From the NCBI RefSeq assembly GCF_012933655.1, contig NZ_JABBJJ010000002.1, positions 1 to 64,000 of the forward strand: a stretch of DNA of 64,000 nucleotides. Reading direction: 5' to 3'. The position numbers and the translations under genes are program-made. This DNA comes from Pyxidicoccus fallax (GTDB lineage: Bacteria > Myxococcota > Myxococcia > Myxococcales > Myxococcaceae). This document shows, piece by piece, positions 25,799 to 35,397 of the stretch; the first letter of the stretch is position 1; each line of letters starts with the position of its first letter. The notes beneath the pieces were generated by a model. It saw only the letters and a list, made by a program, of their open reading frames with translations, made no database searches and had not been told where the DNA came from.

Positions 25799-27357
25799 GC
25801 GTCGCCTTCCCGTCTCTCGGGTGAGCGGCTCGCCGCGCTGTCCTGGACGAAGAGGTCGGCCGGGTCCGTCACCACGGCGTCCGCGCCCTGGCGGCGAAGC
25901 TCGGCGGCCTGGCCCTTGCGGTCGATGCCCACGATGTAGGCGAAGTGGCACGCCCGAGCGGCCGCGATGCTCGCGGGCTCGCTTTCGAAGACGGCCGCTT
26001 CCTCGGGATGGACACCGAGGGCCTGGGCGGCCACGAGGGGGTCCCTGGCGGCTGGAGAAGCCCCTCGAGCGGCCCCGTCGAGCCGCGCATCGAAGAGGCT
26101 CGCGATGCCGGCCGACAGGAGAATCTCGCCGCAGTGGCTGCCTTCGGAGACGGCCGCGGTCCGAAGCCCGGCGGCGCGTGCGGCCTGGACGTAGCGGAGC
26201 GCTCCCTCATACGACTCCGCCTCTTCTTGCCGGAGCAGCTCGCTCAGGAGTGCGCTCTCGCGGTCCGCCAGCGCGTGCACCGTCTTGTCGGGCAGCTCGA
26301 TGCCACGCGAAATGAGGAACGCGCGGATGCCCTCCAGCGTGGGCCTGCCGTCGAAGTAGCGGCTGTAGTCACGAACCTCGTCGAAGGGGATGAAGGGGAG
26401 CCCCGACGCTCGCGCCCGCCGCCGCAGGTAGTAGTCGCACAGCTGCTTCCAGGTCCTGGCGTGGAGGTGGGTCGTCTGCACCAGGACCCCCTCCAGCGCG
26501 AAGAGGCACGCGCGCACGCGGGGCGGGAGCCCGAGCGGCGTCCGAGCAAGGGGCGGCTCGCCCAGGATGAAGGACTCGACCGCATGGGCGAACCCATCCT
26601 CGTCATTGGTGCGCGTGACGTGGCGGGCGACGCGCTGCACCTCGGGGCCGGCATTGCCCATGGCGATTCCAAGGCCAGCGGCTTCCAGCATCGGGATGTC
26701 ATTGGACATGTCCCCGATGGTGGCGATTTGCTCCAGGGGCAGTTGGAGAAGGCGTGAGGCCTCCCGCACGACCATGCCCTTGTTCGCCTCGGGATGCGTG
26801 ACGTCGAGATAGTAGGGGGTCGAGCGTGCCGCTGATGCATCGGTGCCGAGCCGCTCGCCAAGCGCGGTCTCGCAGCGAGCAATCAGCGCGCGGTCCTCGC
26901 TCACGCCGACAATCTTGATGGGAGCGTCGAGCACGGCGTGCAGGTTCCGCAGGACGACCGGGTCGAACCCGACGTTGCTCCTCTCGCGCGCCACGCGGAA
27001 CGCCTCGGGGTCACGGAGGAACCAGTCGGCGCCCTGGTACACCCAGACATCCATGCCCTCCCCCAGCAGGTAGTCGACGGTGTCCCTGGCGACGTCCGGA
27101 GGAATCGTTCGCTGCGCCAGCACGGTCGTCAGGTCGGGCTTGACGTAGACGCCGCCATTGAAGGCGGCCACGGGGGCGGTGAGCTTCAGCTGGGCCACCA
27201 GCCCCGCCATCCCACGCGGCGGCCGTCCGCTGGTGACGGTGAACATGACACCGCTGGCGCGCAGCCGAGCGACAGCCTCGCACGTCCGCGCCGTGAGGAC
27301 CTTGTCGCGCGTCACCATGGTTCCGTCGATATCCGCTATCAACAATCTGATCGTCAT
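25744..27357 (-). CDS. Two-domain HAD protein: Cof-type hydrolase plus beta-PGM-like domain with altered motif I
   Basis: The 537-residue protein joins two HAD domains. Residues 1-270 are Cof-type (class IIB): [19 protein letters not shown], a Lys in EANKG and [10 protein letters not shown]. Residues 282-520 look like a beta-phosphoglucomutase / trehalose-phosphatase-type [34 protein letters not shown]. In domain 2 motif I reads [11 protein letters not shown]; the usual nucleophile Asp is Ala287 and the general-acid Asp is Glu289. Domain 2 is thus probably catalytically dead and may bind a phosphosugar or regulate domain 1. The start at 27357 begins at the DxD strand. The gene is divergent from the aldolase-phosphoketolase gene and overlaps ppk2 at its end. 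Confidence 0.85.
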   Translation of the reverse strand: MTIRLLIADIDGTMVTRDKVLTARTCEAVARLRASGVMFTVTSGRPPRGMAGLVAQLKLTAPVAAFNGGVYVKPDLTTVLAQRTIPPDVARDTVDYLLGEGMDVWVYQGADWFLRDPEAFRVARERSNVGFDPVVLRNLHAVLDAPIKIVGVSEDRALIARCETALGERLGTDASAARSTPYYLDVTHPEANKGMVVREASRLLQLPLEQIATIGDMSNDIPMLEAAGLGIAMGNAGPEVQRVARHVTRTNDEDGFAHAVESFILGEPPLARTPLGLPPRVRACLFALEGVLVQTTHLHARTWKQLCDYYLRRRARASGLPFIPFDEVRDYSRYFDGRPTLEGIRAFLISRGIELPDKTVHALADRESALLSELLRQEEAESYEGALRYVQAARAAGLRTAAVSEGSHCGEILLSAGIASLFDARLDGAARGASPAARDPLVAAQALGVHPEEAAVFESEPASIAAARACHFAYIVGIDRKGQAAELRRQGADAVVTDPADLFVQDSAASRSPERREGDAQYASGIQFLPASDASSS

Positions 27358-27432
27358 GGCTGGCTCCCGCGCTCGCCCATCCCGCGAGAACAGCCGCACG
27401 GCAGGCGATTCCGCCGAATCAAGATGGCCTCG

Positions 27433-27447
27433 TGGCAAGTCATTCGC
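27433..27447 (+). promoter_or_regulatory. Possible sigma-54 promoter element
   Basis: TGGCAAGTCATTCGC has GG and GC separated by exactly 10 bases, as in the -24/-12 sigma-54 consensus, although the -12 element is imperfect. It lies 133 bp before the aldolase-phosphoketolase start codon. Such matches also arise by chance in GC-rich DNA. Confidence 0.22.
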
Positions 27448-27579
27448 GGCAGGGGAACATTGCCGGCACTCCCCTCCTCGGTGACTCTGCGTGCCTGCCC
27501 GGTGCCGCCCGATACCCCGCTGATTGCGGGTGCGCCAGGGCGCCCTCAGCCTCTTGTCTGGACCCATGGGAGGCTGACA

Positions 27580-30500
27580 ATGATAACGGCGCCAACCACC
27601 AACGAAGCCGCGCAAGCAATCCGAGGACTCATCGAGACCGCGCGAGCCATTGTGGCTGACGGTAAAGGCATCCTGGCGGCGGACGAGACGGTCTCCACGA
27701 TTACGAAGCGCCTGACCGCGCGCGAAATCGAGTCGACCCCGGAGAGCCGCCGCGACTACCGGGAGATGCTCTTCAGTACGCCCGGCCTCGCCGAGTTCAT
27801 CGGCGGCGTCATCCTGCAGGACGAGACGATTCGCCAGCGAACCTCCACGGGGACACCCATGGCGGACCTGCTGGCCAGCCGCGGCATCATTCCCGGCATC
27901 AAGGTGGACGCGGGCACGCACCCGCTGGACGGGGCCCCGGGAGAGCTCGTCACGGAAGGACTCGACGGGCTGCGCGAGCGTCTCGCGGAATACCGCCAGC
28001 TGGGCGCGCGCTTCGCCAAGTGGCGTGCGGTCTTCACCATCCGCGAGGGACTGCCGACCGAGAAGTCTGTGCGCGAGAATGCGCGCGCGCTCGCACGCTA
28101 CGCCGCCCTCTGCCAGGAGCAGGGGCTGGTGCCGATTGTGGAGCCCGAAGTCCTGATGGACGGAGCGCATTCGCTCGAGCGCTGCGAGGAGGTGACGGGG
28201 CGCGTGCTGCGAGCGGTCTTCGAGGCGCTCTTCGAGGAGCAGGTGGCCCTGGAAGGGATTCTGCTCAAGCCGAACATGGTCACCGCGGGCCAGGACGCCC
28301 CCAAGCAGGCGTCGGTGGAGGAAGTGGCCGCGGCGACGGTGCGCACCCTGAAGCGGCACGTCCCGGCCGCGGTCCCCGCCATCGTCTTCCTCTCCGGCGG
28401 GCAGGACCACGTCCAGGCCACCGAGCATCTCAATGCCATCAATCGGGTGGACAGCCCGAAGCCCTGGACGCTGAGCTTCTCCTATGGCCGCGCGTTGCAG
28501 GACGAGGCGCTCGAAGCCTGGCAGGGCCGAAGCGAGAATGTCCGGGCCGGCCAGCGCGTCTTCTATCACCGCGCCATGTGCGACCGCGCCGCGGCCCTGG
28601 GCCGGTATCGCAGCGACATGGAGCTCGAAGCGGACTCCGCCCAGCCCATGCTGGCGCGCGGACAGACCCCAGAAGCGCCGCCGTCCGCCAGGGACCAGAC
28701 CCGCGGGGGGCCGCTGACCGCCTCCGAGGTGAAGTTGATGAACGCCTATTGGCGGGCGTGCAACTACCTCTCGGTCGGGATGATCTACCTGCAGGACAAT
28801 CCCCTGCTGCGCAGGCCCCTGAAGCCGGAGGACGCGAAGCACCGGCTGCTCGGCCACTGGGGCGCGAGCCCCGCGCTCTCGTTCACCTGGATTCACCTGA
28901 ACCGGCTCATCAACAAGCATGACCTCGACGTCATCTTCGTCGCCGGGCCGGGCCACGGCGCGCCGGGTGTGCTGGGGCCGGCGTACCTGGAGGGCACCTA
29001 CTCGGAGGTCTATCCGGAGAAGAGCCAGGACGCGGAGGGCATGCAGCTGTTCTTCAAGCAGTTCTCCTTCCCCGGCCACATCGGCAGCCACGTCACCCCG
29101 GAGACACCGGGCTCCATCCATGAGGGCGGCGAGCTGGGCTACAGCCTGTCCCACGCGTATGGCATGGCCTTCGACAATCCCGACCTCATCGTCGCCTGTG
29201 TCGTGGGCGATGGCGAAGCGGAGACGGGGCCGCTGGCCACGGCATGGCACTCCAACAAGTTCATCAACCCCGTGCACGACGGCGCCGTGCTGCCGATTCT
29301 CAACCTCAACGGGTACAAAATCGCCAACCCCACCATCCTCGCCCGCATCAGCCACGAGGAGCTGGAGTCCCTCTTCAAGGGCTACGGCTACAAGCCCTAC
29401 TTCGTCGAGGGCAGCGACCCGGAGCAGATGCACCAGAAGATGGCGGAGACGCTGGAGCGCGCCGTCGAGGAGATTCGCGCCCTGCAACGCCAGGCGCGGC
29501 AGACGAACACGCCAACGCGGCCGCGGTGGCCGATGATTGTCCTGCGCTCCCCCAAGGGGTGGACGGGCCCGAAGGAGCTGGAAGGGCACAAGCTGGAGGG
29601 CTCCTGGCGCTCCCACCAGGTCCCCTTCGGCGACGTGCGGCAGAACCCGGCGCACCTGAAGGCGCTCGAGGACTGGATGCGCAGCTACCGGCCCGAGGAG
29701 CTCTTCGATGAGAGCGGCCGGCTGATTCCCGAGCTGCGGGCCCTCTCACCCAAGGGCGCGCGGCGCATGAGCGCCAACCCGCACGCCAACGGCGGCCTGC
29801 TGCGCAAGGACCTCAAGCTGCCCGACTTCCGGGACTACGCCGTGCAGGTGGACACGCGTGGCGCCACGCTGCATGAGAACACGCGGCCTCTGGGTGAGTT
29901 CCTGCGCGACGTGATGAAATACAACCCGACGAGCTTCCGCGTCTTCGGCCCGGACGAGACGGCGTCCAACCGGCTCCAGGCCATCTACGAGGTGAGCAAG
30001 AAGACCTGGATGGCGGACCTGCGGCCCGAGGACGGGGACGGCGGAGAGCTGGCGCGGGATGGCCGCGTCATGGAGATGCTCTCGGAGCACACGCTGCTCG
30101 GCTGGCTCGAGGGGTATCTGCTCACCGGGCGCCATGGCTTCTTCCACACGTACGAGGCCTTCGCCCACGTCATCGACTCCATGTTCAACCAGCACGCCAA
30201 GTGGTTGGACATCAGCAAGAACCACGTGAAATGGCGGGCGCCCGTCGCCTCGGAGACCATCCTGCTGTCGTCGACGGTGTGGCGGCAGGACCACAACGGC
30301 TTCTCCCACCAGGACCCGGGCTTCATCGACCTGGTGACGAACAAGTCGCCCTCCGTCACGCGCATCTACCTGCCGCCGGACGCCAACACGCTGCTGGTGG
30401 TGGCGGACCAGTGCCTGCGCAGCACCGACTGCGTCAACGTCATCGTCGCCGACAAGCAGAAGCACCTGCAATTCACCACCATGAACGAGGCCATCGCCCA

Positions 30501-31068
30501 CTGCGCCAAGGGGATTGGCATCTGGAAGAGGGCCAGCACGGACGCCGACGCGGAGCCGGACGTCATCCTGGCGTGCTGCGGCGACGTGGCCACGCAGGAG
30601 GCGCTGGCGGCCGCCGCCATCCTGCGAGAGCGCGCCCCGGACCTGAAGCTGCGCTTCATCAACGTCGTCGACATCTTCAAGCTGCAGTCGTCGACGGAGC
30701 ATCCGCACGGGTCGACGGAGCGCGAGCTGGACGGGCTCTTCACGCCGGACAAGCCCATCATCTTCAACTTCCATGGGTATGCCTCGCTCATCCACAAGCT
30801 CGCCTACCGCTTCAAGGGGCAGGACAACCTGCACGTGCATGGCTACAAGGAGAAGGGCAACATCAACACGCCGTTCGAGCTGGCGATACTCAACGAGACG
30901 TCACGCTTCCACCTGGTCATCGACGTGATTGAGCGCGTGCCGAAGCTGCGCACGAGGGCGGGGCACCTGAAGGAGGAGATGCGCAACGCGCTCATCTCCA
31001 ACCTGGCCTACGCGCACGAGCACGGCAGGGACCGGCCGGAAATCGCCGACTGGGTCTGGCGGGACTGA
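27580..31068 (+). CDS. Fusion protein: class I fructose-bisphosphate aldolase + phosphoketolase
   Basis: One uninterrupted 1162-residue frame. Residues 1-350 are a class I aldolase: [15 protein letters not shown] (Lys), PIVEPEV, and the Schiff-base Lys230 in LLKPNMV. Residues 352-375 form a Pro/Arg/Gln linker. Residues 376-1162 are a thiamine-diphosphate phosphoketolase: LGHWG (His426), GPGHGAPG (His459), [18 protein letters not shown] (Mg/ThDP motif), [11 protein letters not shown] (Glu793) and [11 protein letters not shown]. All expected catalytic residues seem present in both halves. Aldolase interconverts fructose-1,6-bisphosphate with triose phosphates; phosphoketolase makes acetyl phosphate from xylulose-5- or fructose-6-phosphate. 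Start: GGGAGG six bases before the ATG. An internal ATG at 28738 with GAGG upstream could in principle give free phosphoketolase. Acetate kinase follows after 9 bp. Confidence 0.92.
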   Translation: MITAPTTNEAAQAIRGLIETARAIVADGKGILAADETVSTITKRLTAREIESTPESRRDYREMLFSTPGLAEFIGGVILQDETIRQRTSTGTPMADLLASRGIIPGIKVDAGTHPLDGAPGELVTEGLDGLRERLAEYRQLGARFAKWRAVFTIREGLPTEKSVRENARALARYAALCQEQGLVPIVEPEVLMDGAHSLERCEEVTGRVLRAVFEALFEEQVALEGILLKPNMVTAGQDAPKQASVEEVAAATVRTLKRHVPAAVPAIVFLSGGQDHVQATEHLNAINRVDSPKPWTLSFSYGRALQDEALEAWQGRSENVRAGQRVFYHRAMCDRAAALGRYRSDMELEADSAQPMLARGQTPEAPPSARDQTRGGPLTASEVKLMNAYWRACNYLSVGMIYLQDNPLLRRPLKPEDAKHRLLGHWGASPALSFTWIHLNRLINKHDLDVIFVAGPGHGAPGVLGPAYLEGTYSEVYPEKSQDAEGMQLFFKQFSFPGHIGSHVTPETPGSIHEGGELGYSLSHAYGMAFDNPDLIVACVVGDGEAETGPLATAWHSNKFINPVHDGAVLPILNLNGYKIANPTILARISHEELESLFKGYGYKPYFVEGSDPEQMHQKMAETLERAVEEIRALQRQARQTNTPTRPRWPMIVLRSPKGWTGPKELEGHKLEGSWRSHQVPFGDVRQNPAHLKALEDWMRSYRPEELFDESGRLIPELRALSPKGARRMSANPHANGGLLRKDLKLPDFRDYAVQVDTRGATLHENTRPLGEFLRDVMKYNPTSFRVFGPDETASNRLQAIYEVSKKTWMADLRPEDGDGGELARDGRVMEMLSEHTLLGWLEGYLLTGRHGFFHTYEAFAHVIDSMFNQHAKWLDISKNHVKWRAPVASETILLSSTVWRQDHNGFSHQDPGFIDLVTNKSPSVTRIYLPPDANTLLVVADQCLRSTDCVNVIVADKQKHLQFTTMNEAIAHCAKGIGIWKRASTDADAEPDVILACCGDVATQEALAAAAILRERAPDLKLRFINVVDIFKLQSSTEHPHGSTERELDGLFTPDKPIIFNFHGYASLIHKLAYRFKGQDNLHVHGYKEKGNINTPFELAILNETSRFHLVIDVIERVPKLRTRAGHLKEEMRNALISNLAYAHEHGRDRPEIADWVWRD

Positions 31069-31077
31069 GGTGCGCAC

Positions 31078-32286
31078 ATGGCGCTCCAAGCGGGTGACGT
31101 GCCGAACGCGCTGCTCGTGCTCAACGCCGGTTCGTCGAGCCTGAAGTTCTCCATCTTCCTCGACGAGGAGTCCCCGCGCCTGCTGCTGCGCGGGGAGTTC
31201 GAGGCGCTGTCGACTCACCCACGGTTCACCGCGCGGGCGGACGGCGCCGTCATTGGCGAGCAGGACTGGGCTCCCGGAACGCGGCTGGGGCACGAGGGCG
31301 CCATCGCGCATCTGTTCGCCTGGGGGCGGCGGGAGGAGGTGCTCGGCGGACGTCATATCTCCGCCGTCGGTCACCGCGTGGTGCATGGCGGCACCCGCTT
31401 CTTCGGGCCCGCCCGCATCGACGCGGCGACCCTCGCCGAGCTGGAGGCGCTCATTCCCCTGGCGCCGCTACACCAGCCCCACTGCCTGGCGGCAATCCAG
31501 GCCGTCACGCGGACGGCGCCCACGGTGGCGCAGGTGGCGTGCTTCGACACCGCGTTTCACCGCACCCAGCCGGCCGTCGCCCAGGCCTTCGCCCTGCCCC
31601 GCCGCTATGCCGAAGAGGGCATCCGCCGCTACGGCTTCCACGGGCTGTCCTACGAATACATCGCCTCCGTGCTTCCGGAGGTGGACTCCCATGCCGCCAG
31701 GGGACGCACGGTCGTCGCACACCTCGGGAACGGCGCGAGCCTGTGCGCCCTGCTCGGAGGACGCAGCGTGGCGACGACCATGAGCCTCACCGCGCTGGAT
31801 GGCCTCATGATGGGCACCCGCTGCGGTGCCATCGACCCCGGAGTCCTTCTCTACTTGATGGAACGGCACGGCATGGACGCGCGCGCCCTGGAGCGGCTCC
31901 TCTATGAAGAGTCCGGCCTGCTGGGCGTCTCCGGCGAGTCCAGCGACATGCGAGACCTGCTCAACCGCTCCAGTGCCGCCGCCGGCGAAGCGCTGGACCT
32001 GTTCGTCTACCGCATCCACCGTGAGCTCGGCTCGCTCGCGGCGGCGCTGCACGGGCTCGACGCGGTGGTCTTCACGGGGGGCATTGGCGAGCACGCCGTC
32101 CCCATCCGCGCGCGGGTCTGCCAGGGCGCGCGCTGGCTCGGGCTGGAGCTGGATGAGGAGGCCAACGCTCGCGGCGGGCCCCGCATCAGCGGCCCCGGCA
32201 GCCGTGTCGCCCTCTGGGTGGTTCCCACGAATGAAGAGGTGATGATCGCCCGCCACACCCGACGCGTGCTGTGTGAGGTTGCATGA
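31078..32286 (+). CDS. ackA: Acetate kinase
   Basis: The 402-residue protein has the ASKHA-fold acetate kinase motifs: NAGSSSLKFS at the N-terminus, HRVVHGG, FDTAFH, RYGFHGLS, HLGNGAS, GTRCGAIDPG and FTGGIGEH. It converts acetyl phosphate and ADP to acetate and ATP, the step that captures energy from the phosphoketolase product made by the preceding gene. It starts 9 bp after that gene, and its stop overlaps the next start by 4 bp (ATGA). Length is normal for the family. Confidence 0.95.
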   Translation: MALQAGDVPNALLVLNAGSSSLKFSIFLDEESPRLLLRGEFEALSTHPRFTARADGAVIGEQDWAPGTRLGHEGAIAHLFAWGRREEVLGGRHISAVGHRVVHGGTRFFGPARIDAATLAELEALIPLAPLHQPHCLAAIQAVTRTAPTVAQVACFDTAFHRTQPAVAQAFALPRRYAEEGIRRYGFHGLSYEYIASVLPEVDSHAARGRTVVAHLGNGASLCALLGGRSVATTMSLTALDGLMMGTRCGAIDPGVLLYLMERHGMDARALERLLYEESGLLGVSGESSDMRDLLNRSSAAAGEALDLFVYRIHRELGSLAAALHGLDAVVFTGGIGEHAVPIRARVCQGARWLGLELDEEANARGGPRISGPGSRVALWVVPTNEEVMIARHTRRVLCEVA

Positions 32287-32657
32287 GCAACCCCTCTCAG
32301 CCTCCGGCCGACGAGTCCTCCAGGCTCGCGCTCGACAACAACCATATGGCGGCGACGCGGACCCTGTTCTCGCTGGTGAGGACCGGCGCGGCCATCGCGG
32401 GCGGAGGCGCGCTCGTCACCGACCTGCTCATCAAGACGTGGCCACGCTGGGTGGTCCTCTCGATCTCCTCCGCCTTCGTCGTCCTCGGCTACGCGCTGAT
32501 GTGGTCGGCCTTGAAGACGGGCCGTCGGCTGCGCGCGCAGGTCGAGTTCAAGCAGGCAGGAGAGGCGTTCCTCTTCCCGCTCCGCAAGGTCACGGTCTGG
32601 ACGCTGTCCCTCCAGTTCCTCATCCTGATGGTGCTGGTGCTCTACTTCCTCGGCTGA
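32283..32657 (+). CDS. DUF202/YidH-type membrane protein
   Basis: The 124-residue protein opens with a hydrophilic segment containing LALDNNHMAATRTLFSLVRTG, resembling the LAxxRTxLAWxRTG signature of DUF202 proteins. Three hydrophobic segments follow (about 35-50, 55-75 and 103-123). The function of the family is unknown. The start overlaps the acetate kinase stop (ATGA), implying coupled translation. Its presence within a metabolic operon suggests a membrane role linked to acetate or pH handling, which is only inference. Confidence 0.75.
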   Translation: MSNPSQPPADESSRLALDNNHMAATRTLFSLVRTGAAIAGGGALVTDLLIKTWPRWVVLSISSAFVVLGYALMWSALKTGRRLRAQVEFKQAGEAFLFPLRKVTVWTLSLQFLILMVLVLYFLG

Positions 32658-32772
32658 CGTCTCGCGGTCGCCCGGCGTGACTGGCCCTGGCTCGACGGCT
32701 CACCCCGGGGTGGCCTTCGGCACGAGCGTCATCCACCTTCAGTGGCGCACCGGCCTGGATGGAGGCAGGAAG

Positions 32773-33825
32773 ATGATCACCGCCGTCTACGACACGAAGC
32801 CCTACGACCGGGAGCGGCTGCTCGCGGAGGCGCCCCGGGACACGCTCGAGTGGCGGTTCTGGGACTTCCGGCTCACCGCGGAGACAGCGCAGACGGCGGA
32901 AGGGGCGCAGGCCGTCTGCGTCTTCGTGAACGACGTGGTGGACCGGCCATGCCTGCAAGCGCTCCGCGAGCTGGGCGTGAAGCTCGTGGCCCTCCGCTGC
33001 ACGGGGTACAACAACGTCGACCTCGATGCGGCGCGGGAGGCGGGCATCACCGTCACGCGCGTGCCCGTGTACTCCCCCTACGCGGTGGCCGAGCACGCCG
33101 TGGCCCTGCTGCTGACCCTCAATCGGAAGACCCACCGCGCCTTCAATCGCGTCCGCGAGCAGAACTTCTCACTGGCCGGACTGGTCGGCACCGACCTGCA
33201 CGGCAAGACGGCCGGCATCTTCGGCACCGGAAAGATTGGCCGCATCACCGCCCAGATACTGCACGGCTTCGGCATGCGCATCCTGGCCTTCGACATGTAC
33301 CCGGCCACCGAGTGGGCTCGGCAGCTCGGCGTGCGGTACGTCGACGCGAAGACCCTCGCGCGCGAGAGCGACGTCATCTCGCTCCACATTCCCCTGACGC
33401 CCGAGACGAAGCACATCATCCGCGGAGAGACCCTGGAGCTGATGAAGCCGGGAGTCATCCTGGTCAACGTGAGCCGGGGTCGCCTCATCGACACCACCGC
33501 GCTGATCGACGCGCTGAAGGCGGACAAGCTGGGCGGCGTGGCGCTGGATGTCTACGAGGAGGAGGAAGGTGTCTTCTTCGAGGACCTGTCCGGCGAGGTG
33601 CTCCACGACGACGAGCTGGCGCGGCTGCTGAGCTTCCCCAAGGTGCTGGTCACCGCCCACCAGGCGTTCCTGACCCGGGAGGCGCTGGGAGACATCGCCC
33701 GGACCACGGTGGCGAACCTGGAGGCGCTGGCCGGGGGGCGTCCCTTCGTCGACGGCTCCGTGCTGACCGAGGGGCCTTCCGCCGTCAGCCATCCCGAGCC
33801 CTCCGGGAGTCCCGCCGTCCATTAG
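32773..33825 (+). CDS. ldhA: D-lactate dehydrogenase (2-hydroxyacid dehydrogenase)
   Basis: The 350-residue protein is a D-isomer-specific 2-hydroxyacid dehydrogenase of the fermentative D-LDH type. It has YNNVDLDAA and YSPYAVAEHAVAL, the NAD site GIFGTGKIGR, catalytic Arg in NVSRGRLIDT, and catalytic His in VTAHQAFLT. The FFEDLSGEVLHDDELARLL block is characteristic of LdhA. It reduces pyruvate to D-lactate and regenerates NAD. GGAGGCAGGAAG before the ATG decides the start; a longer frame from 32677 is rejected. It lies 115 bp after the DUF202 gene and 27 bp before pyruvate kinase. Confidence 0.9.
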   Translation: MITAVYDTKPYDRERLLAEAPRDTLEWRFWDFRLTAETAQTAEGAQAVCVFVNDVVDRPCLQALRELGVKLVALRCTGYNNVDLDAAREAGITVTRVPVYSPYAVAEHAVALLLTLNRKTHRAFNRVREQNFSLAGLVGTDLHGKTAGIFGTGKIGRITAQILHGFGMRILAFDMYPATEWARQLGVRYVDAKTLARESDVISLHIPLTPETKHIIRGETLELMKPGVILVNVSRGRLIDTTALIDALKADKLGGVALDVYEEEEGVFFEDLSGEVLHDDELARLLSFPKVLVTAHQAFLTREALGDIARTTVANLEALAGGRPFVDGSVLTEGPSAVSHPEPSGSPAVH

Positions 33826-33852
33826 TGGCGTGAAGCCTCATACGGAGAACCC

Positions 33853-35304
33853 ATGTCACTGCCCGCCCAGAAGACCAAGATCGTCGCGACCATCGGTCCG
33901 GCCTCTGACTCGCCCGAGGTGCTCGAACGGTTGATTGCCGCCGGGCTGAGCGTCGCGCGGCTCAACTTCTCCCATGGCGAGTTCGCGGCACACGCCGCGA
34001 CGATTGCCCGCCTCCGGGCGGCCGAGAAGGTCGTGGGACGCCCGGTCACCATCATGGTGGACCTGCCCGGTCCCAAGATGCGGCTCGGCAAGATTGAGCC
34101 GGAGCCCATCCACCTCGTGGCGAACGACCGCTTCATCCTGACCACGGAGCAGCTCACCGGCAACGCGAAGCGTGTCTCGATGACCTTCGAGGACCTGCCG
34201 AAGGTGGTCAAGCCCGGCGACCGCCTCTTCCTGAACGACGGGCTGGTCCAGCTCGTCGTCGAGCGCGTGAAGGGCAACGACGTGGAGTGCGTGGTGGCGG
34301 TGGGAGGCGAGCTTCGCTCCCGCAAGGGGCTGAACCTCCCGGGCATCAAGCTGGGCATCAGCGCCTTCACCGCCCGGGACCGCGCCTGCCTCGACTTCGC
34401 CCTGGAGCAAGGCGTGGACGCCGTGAGCCAGTCCTTCGTGGAGACGGCGGCGGACATCCAGATGGTGCGCCAGGCGGCCGCCGCGCGAGGCAAGCAGCCC
34501 TTCATCATCGCCAAGATCGAACGAGCCGGCGCCCTCCAGCACATCGAGGAGATCCTCGACGCCGCCGACGGAATCATGGTGGCGCGCGGGGACCTGGGAG
34601 TCGAGGTGCCCATCCAGCAAGTCCCCCTGCTCCAGAAGCAGCTGATTGCCCTGGCGAACCGCGCGGGCAAGCCGGTCATCACCGCCACGCAGATGCTGGA
34701 GTCCATGGTGTCCAGCCGCCTCCCGACGCGCGCGGAGGCCGCGGACGTGGCCAACGCCATCCTCGACGGCACCGACTGCGTCATGCTCTCCGCCGAGTCC
34801 GCGATGGGCCGCTATCCGGTGGAGTCCGTCGCGACGCTGGCGAGCATCGCGGCCGAGACCGAGGCGAGGCGCTCGACCCGCGGACCCGCCGCCATGCAGG
34901 CGGCCTTCCCCGCTGGCAAGGTGACGACGGCGGCGGAGGCCCTCGCGTCGGTCGCGCATCACGCGCTGGAGACCGTCCCGTGCGCGGCGGTGGTGGTGCC
35001 GACGCAGAGCGGGACGACGGCCCGGATGATTTCCCGGTTCAAGCCCGCGGTGTGGGTCGTCGCGGCGAGCAGCGATCCAAGCGTCTGCCGGGGCCTGGCC
35101 TTCTCCTATGGAGTGCTGGCCATCCAGCAGCCGGACGAGTCGACAGACTGGCAGCGGTTCTCGGTGGACTGGGTCCGCCGCCACCAGCTCGCCGGGCCGC
35201 TGGTCATGCTCGTCTCGGGTCCCTCGAAGAGCGCCCCACGGGCGAACTACGACCTCGAGTTCATCAGCACTGGCGAGCGAGCCGGGGTGGAAGCGCCTCT
35301 ATAG
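33853..35304 (+). CDS. pyk: Pyruvate kinase
   Basis: The 483-residue protein follows pyruvate kinase throughout: TKIVATIGPAS, ARLNFSHG, MVDLPGPKMR, catalytic Lys in IIAKIERAGA, the metal site MVARGDLGVEVP, KPVITATQMLESM and PTRAEAADVANAILDGTD. A C-terminal domain with a phosphate loop (VVVPTQSGTTARMIS) completes it. It makes pyruvate and ATP from PEP, feeding the D-lactate dehydrogenase encoded just upstream. A GGAG lies before the ATG. Confidence 0.95.
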   Translation: MSLPAQKTKIVATIGPASDSPEVLERLIAAGLSVARLNFSHGEFAAHAATIARLRAAEKVVGRPVTIMVDLPGPKMRLGKIEPEPIHLVANDRFILTTEQLTGNAKRVSMTFEDLPKVVKPGDRLFLNDGLVQLVVERVKGNDVECVVAVGGELRSRKGLNLPGIKLGISAFTARDRACLDFALEQGVDAVSQSFVETAADIQMVRQAAAARGKQPFIIAKIERAGALQHIEEILDAADGIMVARGDLGVEVPIQQVPLLQKQLIALANRAGKPVITATQMLESMVSSRLPTRAEAADVANAILDGTDCVMLSAESAMGRYPVESVATLASIAAETEARRSTRGPAAMQAAFPAGKVTTAAEALASVAHHALETVPCAAVVVPTQSGTTARMISRFKPAVWVVAASSDPSVCRGLAFSYGVLAIQQPDESTDWQRFSVDWVRRHQLAGPLVMLVSGPSKSAPRANYDLEFISTGERAGVEAPL

Positions 35305-35397
35305 ACAGACAGGCTCGCCCCTCCCGCGAGTGCATCCCTCTCGTCGGTGCGGTGGTGGGTCCCTAGTTTCATCCAGAACTCTTCGGGGGCATGACTC

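Noticed and set aside
26938-27579. N-terminal extension of the aldolase-phosphoketolase frame
   Set aside because: This part runs antisense through the HAD gene. The ATG at 27580 has a good ribosome site and matches the aldolase N-terminus.
28630-28740. The aldolase and phosphoketolase as two separate genes
   Set aside because: There is no stop codon between them and the linker keeps the frame. An internal start at 28738 is possible but would trim the phosphoketolase N-terminus.
25744-29655. A 1303-codon leftward frame
   Set aside because: Only the part from 27357 downward is the HAD protein. The upstream part is antisense to the aldolase-phosphoketolase gene.
32677-32772. Longer start for D-lactate dehydrogenase
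   Set aside because: The family N-terminus begins at 32773, right after a strong GGAGG site.
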